Below are positions 44,013 through 62,476 of a stretch of 64,000 nucleotides of DNA, piece after piece. A program made the translations under genes and the position numbers. The notes beneath the pieces are model-generated. The model saw only the letters and a list, made by a program, of their open reading frames with translations. It made no database searches and had not been told where the DNA came from. Within the stretch, counting starts at the first letter, position 1. Each line of letters opens with the position of its first letter. Origin of the DNA: Methylomonas sp. EFPC3 (GTDB taxonomy: Bacteria > Pseudomonadota > Gammaproteobacteria > Methylococcales > Methylomonadaceae); NCBI RefSeq assembly GCF_029643245.1, contig NZ_CP116398.1, forward strand, positions 3,100,001 through 3,164,000, read 5' to 3'.

Positions 44013-44435
44013 TTATGCGCCACGCTTTCTGAGTCTGTCCAAAGTTTTCAATTGGTTAACAGCTTGGGCCAACTCGGCTTGGGCAATTGCGTAGTCGTAT
44101 TTGCCGGACTTGTCTTGCAACATTTCTTCCGCTCTGGCTTTGGCTTGCAATGCCGCCGCTTCGTCAATGTCGTGGGCTCTAATCGCGGTTTCAGCCAGCA
44201 CCGTCACCAAATGCGGCTGAACCTCCAAGAATCCGCCGGACACGAAAAACGCCTGCGATTCTTTGTCGCTGATTTTGACCCTGACTTCGCCGGGCTTCAG
44301 TTTGGTAATCAACGGCGCATGGCGCGGCGCGATACCGACTTCACCCAACTCGGCAGGAGCGAACACCATCTCCGCCAAGCCGGAAAAGATCTCCGCCTCG
44401 GCACTGACGATGTCCACATGTATTGTCATTGCCAT
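44013..44435 (-). CDS. atpC: F1F0 ATP synthase epsilon subunit
   Basis: 140 residues. An N-terminal beta-sandwich ([37 protein letters not shown]) and a C-terminal helical hairpin ([15 protein letters not shown]). This is the last gene of the operon, 24 bases after atpD. Confidence 0.97.
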   Translation of the reverse strand: MAMTIHVDIVSAEAEIFSGLAEMVFAPAELGEVGIAPRHAPLITKLKPGEVRVKISDKESQAFFVSGGFLEVQPHLVTVLAETAIRAHDIDEAAALQAKARAEEMLQDKSGKYDYAIAQAELAQAVNQLKTLDRLRKRGA

Positions 44436-44459
44436 GTTAAAACTCTCCTATGAGCCGGA

Positions 44460-45854
<1,395 letters not shown>

Positions 45855-45878
45855 CTATCTAAACTTGTCTTGAATGCG

Positions 45879-46742
45879 TTACACCGCGGCGGCGCCGGCG
45901 ACGATTTCGGAAATTTCCTGCGTGATCGCGGCCTGTCTGGCTTTGTTGTAGACCAGTTGCAATTCTTTAATGATATTGCCGGCGTTGTCGGAGGCGCTTT
46001 TCATCGCCACCATCCGTGCAGCCTGTTCGCAGGCATTGTTTTCCACCAAGCCCTGGAATACCGCGGACTCGACGTAGCGAATCAATAAGCTGTCCAATAC
46101 GTCTTTGGCGTTGGGTTCGTACAGGTAATCCCACCGGCCCTTGCTCTCTTCGCCCAGTTCGCCGACCGATACCGGCAACAATTTCTGCATCACCGGCTTT
46201 TGGGTCATGGTGTTGACAAAGTCGTTGCTGAGCAGAAATAGCTCGTCGATATCGCCATTAGTGAACGCATCCAACATGATTTTGATCGGGCCGATAATGT
46301 CGCTCTGGTGCGGCGTGTCGCCCAATTTCGAGACTTGGCCAACCAAATTGGCGTTGATCATGCTGAAAAACGCAGCACCCTTACCACCAATCGCGCAGAC
46401 ATCGACGGCAATATCTTTGCTTTGCCACTGCTGCATTTCGCCCAGCACTTTTCGGAACAGGTTGGCGTTCAAACCACCGCATAAACCACGGTCGGAACTC
46501 ACCACGATAATGCCCACCCGTTTTACTTCCCGTTCGATCATGAACGGATGTTTGTACTCCGGATTGGCTTTGGCCAGATGTCGAATGATCTGGCCAATTT
46601 TTTTCGAGTAAGGCCGGGTAGCCTGCATACGGTCTTTGGTTTTACGCATCTTACTCGCGGCCACCATTTCCATGGCGCGAGTAATCTTCTGAGTATTCTT
46701 GATACTCGCGATTTTTGATCGTATCTCTTTACCAACAGCCAT
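45879..46742 (-). CDS. atpG: F1F0 ATP synthase gamma subunit
   Basis: 287 residues. The coiled-coil ends that form the rotor shaft are read from [20 protein letters not shown] at the start and [20 protein letters not shown] near the end, with [15 protein letters not shown] at the C terminus. [17 protein letters not shown] is the family core motif. Confidence 0.98.
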   Translation of the reverse strand: MAVGKEIRSKIASIKNTQKITRAMEMVAASKMRKTKDRMQATRPYSKKIGQIIRHLAKANPEYKHPFMIEREVKRVGIIVVSSDRGLCGGLNANLFRKVLGEMQQWQSKDIAVDVCAIGGKGAAFFSMINANLVGQVSKLGDTPHQSDIIGPIKIMLDAFTNGDIDELFLLSNDFVNTMTQKPVMQKLLPVSVGELGEESKGRWDYLYEPNAKDVLDSLLIRYVESAVFQGLVENNACEQAARMVAMKSASDNAGNIIKELQLVYNKARQAAITQEISEIVAGAAAV

Positions 46743-46753
46743 GTGCGAGTCCC

Positions 46754-48295
<1,542 letters not shown>

Positions 48296-48316
48296 GTTAT
48301 TTTCCCGCTCTAACTC

Positions 48317-48847
48317 TTAAAGTCTTTTAGCTAATTGATGAAGCTGACCTCTGACGGAACCGTCGATGACTTTGTCGCCGGCTTTGGCGAGAATGCCTCC
48401 AATTAACGATTTGTCGACAGACACTGACGCGTTGACTTTTTTATGCAAAAACTTCTCGAGCATGGCGACGTACTTGCCTTGCTCGGTTTTTGTCAACGGG
48501 TATGCGCTTTGCAGCTCGACATTGACATAACCTTCGTCGTCGGCCCTATACTGTTCGAACATTACCGAAATCTGAGGCAACAAAGGCAATTTGTCGTTCT
48601 CGATCAACACCTTGAGAAGATTCTTGGCTTCATCGTGAATTTGATCCTGGCAAATATCCAGGACCAACTGTGCTGTATTCTGTTTGTTGACTCTGGGGTT
48701 AGCGACGATTCCAGCCAAAGTTTCGTCCTGAACCAGCAAAGCCAAAAACGTCAAAGAATCGGACCAGTTTTGGGCAGCATTGGCTTCTTTGGCCCGCTTG
48801 AAAGCGGCCTGAGCATAAGGTCTTGCTAATGTCGATATTTCAGCCAT
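48317..48847 (-). CDS. atpH: F1F0 ATP synthase delta subunit
   Basis: 176 residues. The N-terminal helical bundle starts STLARPYAQAAFKRAKE. The OSCP signature region is VDKSLIGGILAKAGDKVIDG near the end. It starts 3 bases after atpF stops. Confidence 0.97.
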   Translation of the reverse strand: MAEISTLARPYAQAAFKRAKEANAAQNWSDSLTFLALLVQDETLAGIVANPRVNKQNTAQLVLDICQDQIHDEAKNLLKVLIENDKLPLLPQISVMFEQYRADDEGYVNVELQSAYPLTKTEQGKYVAMLEKFLHKKVNASVSVDKSLIGGILAKAGDKVIDGSVRGQLHQLAKRL

Positions 48848-48850
48848 CGC

Positions 48851-49324
48851 TTAACCCAATTGTTCCGCCGCTTTACTGATAATGTCTTGGTGCTTGGCCT
48901 TGTCGATTTCTTCTTTCAAAATCTGCTCGGCGGCACGCAAAGCCAAAGAGGAAACTTCTTTACGCAAACTTTCCTTGGCGTGCAACATTTCCTGTTCGAT
49001 TTGAGCCTTCGCGGCTTCCAACAAGCGCTCGCCTTCTTTCTTGGCTTGTTCCTTGGCTTCTTCAACTAATTGGTTGGCGCGCTTTTGCGCGGCGCTGACG
49101 ATCTCGGCCGACTGCTCCTTGGCTTCCTTCAAAACGCTTTTAGCTTTCTTTTCAGCCAGTTTAATTTCTTCCTGACCCTTCTCAGCCGCAGCCAAACCTT
49201 CCGCAATTTTGGTTTTGCGCTCTTCCAGAGCAGCAATGATCGGCGGCCAGACATACTTCATGGTGAACCACACCAGAAGCGTGAAAGTGATCATCTGCCC
49301 GATCAGAGTAGCATTGATACTCAT
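48851..49324 (-). CDS. atpF: F1F0 ATP synthase b subunit
   Basis: 157 residues. One N-terminal membrane helix ([20 protein letters not shown]) and then a long charged helix rich in Lys/Glu/Ala that dimerises as the stator stalk. Confidence 0.97.
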   Translation of the reverse strand: MSINATLIGQMITFTLLVWFTMKYVWPPIIAALEERKTKIAEGLAAAEKGQEEIKLAEKKAKSVLKEAKEQSAEIVSAAQKRANQLVEEAKEQAKKEGERLLEAAKAQIEQEMLHAKESLRKEVSSLALRAAEQILKEEIDKAKHQDIISKAAEQLG

Positions 49325-49425
49325 TGATGCTTTCCTCGTAATGCCGTTGTTAGTCTATCTGTCCGCAGTCGTACATAAACGACACGCAAAAGGCTCACGC
49401 CTTAGGTTACAGATGGTTGGGTTAA

Positions 49426-50905
<1,480 letters not shown>

Positions 50906-50934
50906 AAAACTCTCCTCGACCGTTAAGCGCGCCG

Positions 50935-50963
50935 ATTATATCCAGCCATCGCGGTTTACGCAA
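50935..50963 (-). promoter_or_regulatory. Sigma70-type promoter of the atp operon
   Basis: On the minus strand TTGCGT (50963-50958), a 17-base spacer and TATAAT (50940-50935) lie 30 bases before the atpI start. Confidence 0.65.
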
Positions 50964-51163
50964 GGTAAGGCCGCTACACGACTCAAAGCTAAGGCTTTGA
51001 AGCACAATCAAGAAATTGATACCACAGCGGCAATTCGTTTAACGCCCCGACAACAAAAGCAATAGCCGTGCCAGTGGCAAAATCAATAGTATTTCTAAGG
51101 TTTGTTGAAAAAACCGTGTCGGAGATGCGACAAACCGACAAGGGCTTGCGACAACCTGCCGCA

Positions 51164-52018
51164 TCAGTGAATTTTCCCAATGATACCTTCCAACTCTTCC
51201 AGGCTGGTGTAATTGATGATCAACTTGCCCTTGCCGCCGGCCTGATGATTGATCTCGACCTTGGCGCCGGTGCGTTCCGACAGCTCGCGCTGCAAACGCA
51301 AGGTATCGGGGTCGATTCTCTTCGCCTGAGCCGCCGGCTTTTCATCGTGCATCTCACGCACCAGCTTTTCCACCGCTCGCACGCTCAAGCTTTGCTTGAC
51401 TGCTTTATGAGCAATCTCGACCTGTTTCGATTCGTCCAAACCCAGCAAGGCGCGAGCATGACCCATTTCCAGCAAGCCTTTGCCCAGCATGGTTTTGACT
51501 TCGCCGGCCAATTCCAACAAGCGCAGTAAATTAGTTACCGTGGTGCGCGACTTGCCGACCGCTTCGGCGACCTGTTGATGCGTCAGCTCGAATTCGTCCT
51601 GCAAGCGGTGCAAGGCTTCGGCCTCTTCCAGCGCATTCAAATCCTCGCGTTGGATGTTTTCGATCAAAGCGATCGCCATTACCGAACGGTCGTCGATGTC
51701 TTTCACCAGCACCGGCACTTCGGCCAGCTCGGCCAACTGCGCGGCGCGCCAACGCCGCTCGCCGGCGATGATTTCGTATTTCTCGCCGGCGATTTTGCGC
51801 ACGACAATCGGTTGAATGATGCCTTGCGCAGCAATCGAATCAGACAGCTCTTTCAGCTTTTCCGGATCCATATCCTTACGCGGCTGGTACTTGCCGCGTT
51901 GCAGAAATTCGATCGGCAACTTTTGGGTGTCGTGGGTTTTTTCCGGAGCCGGGGCCGAAACATCGCCGAGCAACTCGCTCAAACCTCGACCCAAACCGCG
52001 TTTTTTCGGATTCATCAT
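51164..52018 (-). CDS. parB: Chromosome-partitioning protein ParB
   Basis: 284 residues. It binds parS and loads with CTP. N-terminal KKRGLGRGLSELLGD, the CTP-pocket GERRWRAAQLAELAEVPVLV near residues 87-106, helix-turn-helix LTHQQVAEAVGKSRTTVTNL, and C-terminal dimer domain. Start at 52018 in an ATGA overlap with the parA stop. Confidence 0.97.
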   Translation of the reverse strand: MMNPKKRGLGRGLSELLGDVSAPAPEKTHDTQKLPIEFLQRGKYQPRKDMDPEKLKELSDSIAAQGIIQPIVVRKIAGEKYEIIAGERRWRAAQLAELAEVPVLVKDIDDRSVMAIALIENIQREDLNALEEAEALHRLQDEFELTHQQVAEAVGKSRTTVTNLLRLLELAGEVKTMLGKGLLEMGHARALLGLDESKQVEIAHKAVKQSLSVRAVEKLVREMHDEKPAAQAKRIDPDTLRLQRELSERTGAKVEINHQAGGKGKLIINYTSLEELEGIIGKIH

Positions 52019-52788
52019 TTGGCTGCTTTGTGTTTGCGGATCAATTCGCCGGCCAGCGCGATATAGGCGACCGCACCGCGCGACGCTTTATCGTAAGCCA
52101 AGACCGGCACACCGTGGCTGGGTGCCTCGGCCAAGCGGATATTCCGGGGAATCGTGGTCCGGAACACTTTGTCGCCGAAATATTCGATCAATTGGTCAGA
52201 CACGTCCTTGCCCAACCGGCTCCGGCTATCGACCATCGTTCTGAGTATGCCTTCCAAATGCAAACCCGGATTCACGGTATCGCGAATATTGCGCAGGGTC
52301 GACATCAACGACGACAAGCCTTCCAAAGAGTAATACTCGCATTGCATCGGAATCAAAACGCTGTGGGCGGCGACCATGGCGTTCAGCGTCAGCATGTTCA
52401 ACGACGGCGGACAGTCGATCAAAATGTAATCGTACTGATCCTTGACCGGCAACAAGGCATCGGCCAGACGTCGCTCCCGATGCTGAGCCGTCATCAATTG
52501 CACTTCGGCGGCAGTCAGATCGGCATTACCCGGAATCAAGTCGAACCCCAAATCCTTGTTCTTGACGATGATGCCTGAGACCGGCACCTCTTCCAGCAAC
52601 AACTCGCAACTGGAATATTCCAGCTCGTCCTTGTTGACGCCGCAGCCCATCGCGGCATTGCCCTGCGGATCAAGATCGATCAACAGAATCTTGCGCTTGG
52701 TCGCCGCCAACGCCGCCGCCAGATTGACGCTGGTGGTAGTCTTGCCGACACCGCCTTTTTGGTTGGTGATCGCGATTATCTTAGCCAT
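52015..52788 (-). CDS. parA: Chromosome-partitioning ATPase ParA
   Basis: 257 residues. Deviant Walker A NQKGGVGKTTTSVNLAAAL near residues 8-26 with both lysines; IDLDPQGNAAMGCG and ILIDCPPSLNMLTLNAM follow. The start overlaps the rsmG stop by 8 bases. Confidence 0.97.
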   Translation of the reverse strand: MAKIIAITNQKGGVGKTTTSVNLAAALAATKRKILLIDLDPQGNAAMGCGVNKDELEYSSCELLLEEVPVSGIIVKNKDLGFDLIPGNADLTAAEVQLMTAQHRERRLADALLPVKDQYDYILIDCPPSLNMLTLNAMVAAHSVLIPMQCEYYSLEGLSSLMSTLRNIRDTVNPGLHLEGILRTMVDSRSRLGKDVSDQLIEYFGDKVFRTTIPRNIRLAEAPSHGVPVLAYDKASRGAVAYIALAGELIRKHKAAK

Positions 52789-53407
52789 GCTTGAGTCTCT
52801 CTATGCGAATCAGACAACGCTCGGCATCTATGCCAGGCACCGCCAACGGGATCACTTGGTATTCGGCGTCTATTCCGGCTAACTCTTCGACAGGCTGCTG
52901 GCCTTTCATCGCCAATAGCACGCCGTCGTCGACCAATAAATGACCGGTCATTTTAACGATGTCCGGCATTGAGGCGAAAGCCCGCATCAACACCATGTCA
53001 AACAATTCGGCAGGTTGGAACTGCTCGACCCGGCTATGCACCACTTCGACATTGCTCAGCTTCAATTCCAGCACAGCCTGCTGCACGAAACGGGTTTTCT
53101 TGGAATTGGAATCGACCAGCACGAACTTGCATTCGGGGCGGCAAATCGCCAATGGTATGCCGGGCAAACCGGCACCGGTACCGATGTCGGCGATTCGGGA
53201 CGGTTTGATATGCGGCAATACGGCCAGACTATCCAGAATATGCAAACCGACCATTTCCAGCGGTTCGCGCACGGCGGTCAGGTTATAGGCTTTGTTCCAT
53301 TTTGCAATCAGCTGTACAAACTTGAGCAACGATTCGATTTGCTCGGCAGACAAATTCAACGCCAAGGCCGCAAGGCCCTGCTGCAATTTTTCCCGACAGG
53401 CTTGCAT
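52781..53407 (-). CDS. rsmG: 16S rRNA (guanine527-N7)-methyltransferase
   Basis: 208 residues. The SAM-binding motif IADIGTGAGLPGIPLAI lies near residue 70, with NLTAVREPLEMVGLHILDSL before it, and the family ending is complete. The start overlaps the mnmG stop as TGATG. Confidence 0.97.
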   Translation of the reverse strand: MQACREKLQQGLAALALNLSAEQIESLLKFVQLIAKWNKAYNLTAVREPLEMVGLHILDSLAVLPHIKPSRIADIGTGAGLPGIPLAICRPECKFVLVDSNSKKTRFVQQAVLELKLSNVEVVHSRVEQFQPAELFDMVLMRAFASMPDIVKMTGHLLVDDGVLLAMKGQQPVEELAGIDAEYQVIPLAVPGIDAERCLIRIERLKHG

Positions 53408-55281
53408 CAGGCGCTTTTCTTTTTCAGATGCACCAACAACAACGAAATCGCCGCCGGTGTGATGCCGGGTATCCGCGACGCCTGACCCAGAGTTTCCGGG
53501 CGCTGTTTTTTCAGTTTTTCGCTGACTTCATTGGACAGGCCGGACACCAGACTGTAATCGACGTTTTCCGGCAATTTCAAATGCTCATAACGCTGGGTAC
53601 GGCTGATTTCGGTTTGTTGACGGTCGATGTAACCGGCATATTTGGCCTGAATCGCCACCTGCTCGGCAACTTGCTCGTCAACTTCGGTTTCGTCGCTGAA
53701 GGTTAACAGGTTTTCGATATCGACTTCCGGCCGGCGCAGCATATCCATCAAGCTGGCTTCCTTGAACAGCTTTTTGCCCCAATACTGCTCGGCCAACGCC
53801 GCTTCGTCGGATTCGGCTCTGATCCACTTTTTCGCCAGCTTGCCTTGCAGATTGGCAATCGCTTCGCGCTTTTCCTCGAACCGGTGCCAACGCTCGTCGT
53901 CGACCAAACCCAATTCGCGGCCTTGTTCGGTCAGACGCAGATCGGCGTTATCTTCGCGCAACTGCAAGCGGTATTCGGCGCGACTAGTGAACATTCGATA
54001 GGGTTCGGCGGTGCCACGAGTGATCAAATCGTCGATCATCACGCCGATATAAGCTTCCTCGCGGCCGGGGCACCAGCTTTCCAGGCCTTTTGCCAGCCGC
54101 GCGGCGTTCAAACCGGCGATCAAGCCTTGCGCCGCCGCTTCTTCATAGCCGGTGGTGCCGTTGATCTGGCCGGCGAAGAACAGCGCATTCATGTGCTTGG
54201 TTTCCAGCGACGTCTTCAGATCGCGCGGATCGAAAAAGTCGTATTCGATGGCATAACCGGGACGGACGATTTCGGCATTTTCGAAACCGAGCATGGTACG
54301 GATGAAACGATACTGGATATCGAACGGCAAGCTGGTCGAAATACCATTCGGATAGACTTCGTTGGTATTCAAGCCTTCCGGTTCGACGAAAATCTGGTGC
54401 GAATCACGGTCGGCAAACCGCACTACTTTGTCTTCGATCGACGGGCAGTAACGCGGACCGACGCCTTCGATGATGCCGGAATACATCGGCGAGCGATCCA
54501 AGCCGGAGCGAATGATGTCGTGGGTTTCCTGATTGGTCCGCGTGATATGGCAACAAATCTGGCGCGGGTGCTGCTGGCGATTGCCCATGAACGAAAATAC
54601 CGGCACTGGCGTATCGCCATGCTGTTCCTGCAACTTGCTGTAATCGATGGTGCGGCCGTCGATGCGGGCCGGGGTACCGGTTTTCAAACGGCCGATCCGG
54701 AACGGCAATTCGCGCAGGCGCTCCGCCAATGCAATCGAAGCCGCATCGCCGGCGCGACCGCCGCTGTAATTTTCCAGGCCGATATGGATACGGCCGGCCA
54801 AGAAGGTGCCGGCGGTCAACACCACGGCCTTGGCGTTAAATTCCAAACCCATCTGGGTTTTGACGCCGGTAACGCGGTCGCCTTGCACGATCAAATCGGA
54901 TACGGTTTGTTGAAACAGCGCCAGATTGGGCTGATTTTCCAACGCGCTGCGCACCGCTTGTTTGTAAAGCATACGGTCGGCCTGGGCCCGAGTTGCCCGC
55001 ACCGCCGGGCCTTTACTGGCGTTCAAAATCCGGAACTGGATACCGCCCAAATCGATGGCCTTGGCCATGATGCCGCCCAACGCATCGACTTCCTTGACCA
55101 AGTGGCCCTTGCCGATGCCGCCGATCGCCGGGTTGCAACTCATCTGCCCCAACGTTTCGATGTTTTGGGTCAGCAACAGCGTTTGTGCACCGGTACGCGC
55201 CGCCGCCAGCGCCGCCTCGGTGCCGGCATGGCCGCCGCCGACCACGATCACGTCAAAGTCTTTCTGGAATTTCACAGGCAA
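53407..55281 (-). CDS. mnmG: tRNA uridine-5-carboxymethylaminomethyl modification enzyme MnmG (GidA)
   Basis: 624 residues. With MnmE it modifies U34 of certain tRNAs, using FAD and methylene-THF. FAD motif [20 protein letters not shown] at the N terminus, [17 protein letters not shown], and family motif [20 protein letters not shown]. It leads the mnmG-rsmG-parA-parB leftward block. Confidence 0.98.
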   Translation of the reverse strand: MPVKFQKDFDVIVVGGGHAGTEAALAAARTGAQTLLLTQNIETLGQMSCNPAIGGIGKGHLVKEVDALGGIMAKAIDLGGIQFRILNASKGPAVRATRAQADRMLYKQAVRSALENQPNLALFQQTVSDLIVQGDRVTGVKTQMGLEFNAKAVVLTAGTFLAGRIHIGLENYSGGRAGDAASIALAERLRELPFRIGRLKTGTPARIDGRTIDYSKLQEQHGDTPVPVFSFMGNRQQHPRQICCHITRTNQETHDIIRSGLDRSPMYSGIIEGVGPRYCPSIEDKVVRFADRDSHQIFVEPEGLNTNEVYPNGISTSLPFDIQYRFIRTMLGFENAEIVRPGYAIEYDFFDPRDLKTSLETKHMNALFFAGQINGTTGYEEAAAQGLIAGLNAARLAKGLESWCPGREEAYIGVMIDDLITRGTAEPYRMFTSRAEYRLQLREDNADLRLTEQGRELGLVDDERWHRFEEKREAIANLQGKLAKKWIRAESDEAALAEQYWGKKLFKEASLMDMLRRPEVDIENLLTFSDETEVDEQVAEQVAIQAKYAGYIDRQQTEISRTQRYEHLKLPENVDYSLVSGLSNEVSEKLKKQRPETLGQASRIPGITPAAISLLLVHLKKKSA

Positions 55282-55329
55282 TCTATGTTCAAATAAAACG
55301 TTATTTTAATAGCTTAGCGAGAAAAAAGC

Positions 55330-55524
55330 ATGAGAAAACAAAACCCCGGCCAGGGTTTACCGGCCAAACCCAAGCATAACCCGGTCGCCAAATTCGCCCG
55401 CCAATTCAACAAGGCGCAAACCTACGCCGACAAAACCCAATACCGCCGCAAAGCCAAACATCGCGGGCTGGAGCCTTTTGCCATCGTTTCCCGTGAGGCG
55501 ATCGCAAAAGGCTTAGCCGCGTAA
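55330..55524 (+). CDS. Small basic protein of unknown function
   Basis: 64 residues (MRKQNPGQGLPAKPKHNPVA...), Lys/Arg/Gln-rich, with YADKTQYRRKAKHRGLEP in the centre. It is divergent from mnmG (48 bases apart) and 28 bases before ribA. Small basic proteins with NPVAKFARQFNK-like sequence occur in related bacteria, but no function is known to me. Confidence 0.7.
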   Translation: MRKQNPGQGLPAKPKHNPVAKFARQFNKAQTYADKTQYRRKAKHRGLEPFAIVSREAIAKGLAA

Positions 55525-55552
55525 CCCGCGCATTTCAAGGATTTCCAGCTCA

Positions 55553-56161
55553 GTGAAAGCAACCGTAGAAGACAAAGTTCAAACCCGGATTCCGACCGAA
55601 CACGGCGAATTCATCCTGCATTACTACAGCAACAGCCTGGACGACAAAGAACACGTGGCCTTCGTCAAAGGCGACGTAGCCGGCAAGGACGACGTGCCGG
55701 TTCGCATCCATTCCGAATGCTTTACCGGCGACGTGCTCGGCTCCCGCCGCTGCGACTGCGGCGAGCAGTTGGACATGGCATTGGACATGATCGACACGGC
55801 CGGCTACGGCGTGTTGATCTACCTGCGCCAGGAAGGCCGCGGCATCGGCCTGTTGAAAAAACTGCAAGCCTACAACCTGCAAGACCAAGGTCTGGATACC
55901 GTCGATGCCAACATCAAACTCGGCCATCTGGCCGACGAGCGCCAATACGACATCGCCGCGCTGATCCTGGACAACCTGAAGGTACATTCGATCGAGTTGA
56001 TCACCAATAATCCGCAAAAAATCGACGAGCTGACCAAACTCGGCGTGCAAGTGAATAACCGGATTGCCATCGAAACCCGCATCCACCGCGACAACCTCGA
56101 CTATCTGAAAACCAAGGCCGAACGCATGCGCCACATGTTGTCGGTACCCGACCGTTCCTGA
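55553..56161 (+). CDS. ribA: GTP cyclohydrolase II
   Basis: 202 residues from a GTG. First step of riboflavin synthesis. The zinc ligands are read in HSECFTGDVLGSRRCDCGEQ, and the catalytic region is LIYLRQEGRGIGLLKKLQAY. Length as in the free-standing RibA type. Confidence 0.97.
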   Translation: MKATVEDKVQTRIPTEHGEFILHYYSNSLDDKEHVAFVKGDVAGKDDVPVRIHSECFTGDVLGSRRCDCGEQLDMALDMIDTAGYGVLIYLRQEGRGIGLLKKLQAYNLQDQGLDTVDANIKLGHLADERQYDIAALILDNLKVHSIELITNNPQKIDELTKLGVQVNNRIAIETRIHRDNLDYLKTKAERMRHMLSVPDRS

Positions 56162-56166
56162 ACAAC

Positions 56167-58548
56167 ATGTTAGATCACTTGAAACTGCCGGCCGCAACGC
56201 TGAAGCTGACGATCGACCTGCCGGCCGACGCCGCCGGCCCGTATAGCGGCATCCTCGGCCAAAACCGCGCCCAGTCGGCGCTGGCATTCGGCATCGCAAT
56301 GAAGGCCCCCGGTTACAACATCTTCGTGATGGGCGATCCGGGAACCGGCCGGCTATCGATGGTCAGCCACCATCTGACCGCCTATGCCGAGCAGCAGGAA
56401 TCGCCGCTATCCTATGCCTATGTCGAGAACTTCGAAAACCCGCGGGAACCGGTCGCCGTCGAACTGCCGTCCGGCGAAGGCCATAGTTTTGCGAAAGACA
56501 TCGAAAAGCTGATCGACAACGTCTTGGCCACCTTTCCGGCCGCATTCGAAAGCCCCAGTTACCAGCAAAAGAAAACCGCGATCGAGCGCCGTTTCAACCA
56601 GCGCTACAACGCGGCGATCGATTTGGTCGACAGCAAAGCCAGAGCGATGGGCGTGGCCTTGTACCGCGACAACGACTCGATCACCTTCCTGCCCATCCGC
56701 AACAACAAGGCGCTGGACGAGGAGCAATTCACGCTGCTGCCGGAAGCCGAGCGCGACGCCTTCCACCAACACACCGAAGAACTGGAAGAATACTTGGGTG
56801 ACGTGCTGCTGGAACTGCCGCAATGGCGGCGCACACTGGCCGAAGAAATCCGCCAACTGGATAGCGACACGATCAAACTGGCCCTGGAACCGCTACTGGC
56901 CGAACTGACCGACAAATACCAAAACGTCGACGACGTCATCACCTATCTGGCGGAAGTCGAGAAAAACCTGAGCAACACCATCAGCGATTTCCTGATGCCG
57001 ACTCGCAATCCGGAAAGCCGGGAAATCATCGCCAAGCGCCAGATGCTGGTCGAACAATATCTGCCCAACATCCTGGTCGATTGCAAACACGACGCCGCCG
57101 GCGCACCGGTCATCTACGAACCGCACCCGATCTACCAAAACCTGTTCGGCCGCATCGAATATATCAGCGACCAAGGCACGCTGATCACCAACTACCGCCG
57201 CATTTGCCCCGGCTCGCTGCACCGGGCCAACGGCGGTTACCTGATCCTCGACGCCGAAAAAATACTGACCTATCCCTTCGTCTGGGAAGGCCTGAAACGG
57301 GCACTGAAAGCCGGCAAGATCGAGATCGAATCGCCGTATTCGGAATTGGGCATCAACACCATCACCTTGAAGCCGGAAGTAATCCCGCTCAACGTCAAAG
57401 TGATTTTGGTCGGCACTCGCGATATTTACTATCTGTTGGAAGAGCTGGATAGCGAATTCAACGAGATGTTCCGCGTCTTGGCCGACTTCGACGACTACAT
57501 CAAACGCACGCCGGACAGCATCGGCCAATTCGTGCAGGTCATGAAACAACAGGCGCGCGATGCCGGCGCCAAACCGCTGACCGACGGCGCCCTGGTAAGA
57601 CTGATCGAACACAGTTGCCGGCTGGCCGAAAATCAGCAACGGCTGTCGGCGCACGTCAACAACTGTCTGGAAATCATCGCCGAAGCCAACCTGCTGGGTA
57701 GCCAGACCGGCGCCGCGCAGATCGGCAAGGCCGAAGTCGAACTGGCGCTGGCCGCCCGCGAGCAACGCAACGGCCGCATCGCCGAAGCCATTCTGGAAGA
57801 AATGCTGGACGGCACGATTTTGATCGATACCGACGGCGAAGCCATCGGCAAGGTCAACGGCCTGACCGTGATGGACATCGGCGGTAGCAGCTTCGGCGCG
57901 CCGGCGCGGATCACCACCACGGTGCATCCCGGCTCGCGCGGCATCGTCGACATCGAACGCGAAGTCGAACTCGGTCAGCCGATCCATTCCAAGGGCGTGA
58001 TGATTCTGACCGGCTACCTCGGCCACTGCTACGCCCAGCAATTTCCGCTGGCGATCTCGGCCAGCATCGCCATGGAGCAATCCTACGGCCACATCGACGG
58101 CGACAGCGCCTCGCTGGCCGAATTGTGCTGCCTGATCTCGGCACTGACCCGCACCCCGATCAAGCAGGGCTTTGCGATGACCGGCTCGATCAACCAATAC
58201 GGCGAAGTGCAGGCCATCGGCGGCGTCAACGAAAAAATCGAAGGCTTCTTCGAACTCTGCGCCGCGCGCGGTTTGACCGGCCGACAGGCGGTAATCATTC
58301 CGGCCTCGAATAAACGCAACCTGATGCTGAAACGGGAAGTGATCGACGCGGTGGAACAAGGCTTGTTCGCGATTTACGCCATTTCCAGCGTCGACGAAGC
58401 CTTGAACCTGTTGACCGGGCAGGAAGCCGGCGCGATGAACGCCGAAGGCCAGTACCCGGAAGGCAGCGTCAACTTCAAAGCCGTCGCCCGGCTCAAGGAA
58501 ATTTCCGAAATCACGTCCGACGACGACAAGGAAACCGAGACCGGTTAG
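56167..58548 (+). CDS. Lon-family AAA+ protease (LonB/YcbZ-like)
   Basis: 793 residues. An N-terminal ATPase domain opens with a P-loop-like VMGDPGTGRLSMVSHH near residue 55. A long helical insertion (about 120-300) and the rest of the AAA core follow (AEKILTYPFVWEGLKRALKA, VLADFDDYIKRT). The C-terminal Lon peptidase domain has Ser in HIDGDSASLAELC (about 648) and Lys in GGVNEKIEGF (about 690). The Ser context GDSAS differs from the usual GPSAG. It begins 5 bases after ribA stops and is likely co-transcribed. Confidence 0.92.
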   Translation: MLDHLKLPAATLKLTIDLPADAAGPYSGILGQNRAQSALAFGIAMKAPGYNIFVMGDPGTGRLSMVSHHLTAYAEQQESPLSYAYVENFENPREPVAVELPSGEGHSFAKDIEKLIDNVLATFPAAFESPSYQQKKTAIERRFNQRYNAAIDLVDSKARAMGVALYRDNDSITFLPIRNNKALDEEQFTLLPEAERDAFHQHTEELEEYLGDVLLELPQWRRTLAEEIRQLDSDTIKLALEPLLAELTDKYQNVDDVITYLAEVEKNLSNTISDFLMPTRNPESREIIAKRQMLVEQYLPNILVDCKHDAAGAPVIYEPHPIYQNLFGRIEYISDQGTLITNYRRICPGSLHRANGGYLILDAEKILTYPFVWEGLKRALKAGKIEIESPYSELGINTITLKPEVIPLNVKVILVGTRDIYYLLEELDSEFNEMFRVLADFDDYIKRTPDSIGQFVQVMKQQARDAGAKPLTDGALVRLIEHSCRLAENQQRLSAHVNNCLEIIAEANLLGSQTGAAQIGKAEVELALAAREQRNGRIAEAILEEMLDGTILIDTDGEAIGKVNGLTVMDIGGSSFGAPARITTTVHPGSRGIVDIEREVELGQPIHSKGVMILTGYLGHCYAQQFPLAISASIAMEQSYGHIDGDSASLAELCCLISALTRTPIKQGFAMTGSINQYGEVQAIGGVNEKIEGFFELCAARGLTGRQAVIIPASNKRNLMLKREVIDAVEQGLFAIYAISSVDEALNLLTGQEAGAMNAEGQYPEGSVNFKAVARLKEISEITSDDDKETETG

Positions 58549-58661
58549 GCCAAACATCAACTTCCCCGCAAGCAACCCCGCCGACATCGGCGAACCAGAC
58601 CCAGATTTGCCGTTAGCGGGTTTGGTTGCTACAGTTCCTGCACCGAATTGGAGTCCGATAG

Positions 58662-61872
<3,211 letters not shown>

Positions 61873-61876
<4 letters not shown>

Positions 61877-62451
61877 CCGTCGGCAGCATCGGTATCCGCA
61901 ACCCGGCTTGGCGGCGGCGACTCTGTGCTGAACCGGGCCGGTTTTTCCAGCCGCTCCAGGCATAAATCGCCGACTTTAGGCGTCCATAACGCCGGGTTGA
62001 GCGGAAACGGTTGGATTTGGCCGGTGCGGCGGTAGCCGCGGCGTTGGTAAAACTCGATCAGCTCCTGGCGCAACGGAATCACGGCCATCGAAAAGCGCTG
62101 TACCGGCCAGACCTGCTCCGCCCACTGTTCGGCTTGACGCAATAGCTGTTTGCCGATGCCCTGGCCCTGGTGGCAAGGACTGACCGCAAGCATGCCGATC
62201 TGCACCTGGCCGGCGCCGTATTGCAAATGCACCGAACCCAGCAATTGGCCATGTTGCCTGCAGACCAGAATCAACGAGTCGGCGCCAGCCAACAACTTGA
62301 CGATGCCGGCGGCGTCGATGCGGCGGCCTTCCAACAAATCGGCCTCGGTGGTCCAACCCAGGCGACTGCTTTCGCCGCGATAGGCGGAGTTGATCAACTC
62401 CGCCAAGGCCTCGGCGTCGTTCGCATCCGCCTTACTAAATGCCAATGCCAT
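61873..62451 (-). CDS. GNAT-family N-acetyltransferase
   Basis: The start is set at the ATG at 62451 (MALAFSKADANDAEALAELI), giving 192 residues. The acetyl-CoA loop is read from IGMLAVSPCHQGQGIGKQLL near residue 107, and the family ending LIEFYQRRGYRRTG near 145. Substrate unknown. It converges with and overlaps the DUF2138 gene by 4 bases. Confidence 0.9.
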
Positions 62452-62476
62452 CGCCTGCTCCCGACCCACCCTTCGA

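Noticed and set aside
50906..51163. Chromosome origin between parB and the atp operon
   Set aside because: No DnaA boxes or AT-rich stretch; the region instead holds a good promoter for atpI.
53845..55296. 483-codon plus-strand frame
   Set aside because: It is antisense to mnmG and shows no motif.
56893..58587. 564-codon minus-strand frame
   Set aside because: It is antisense to the Lon-family protease gene.
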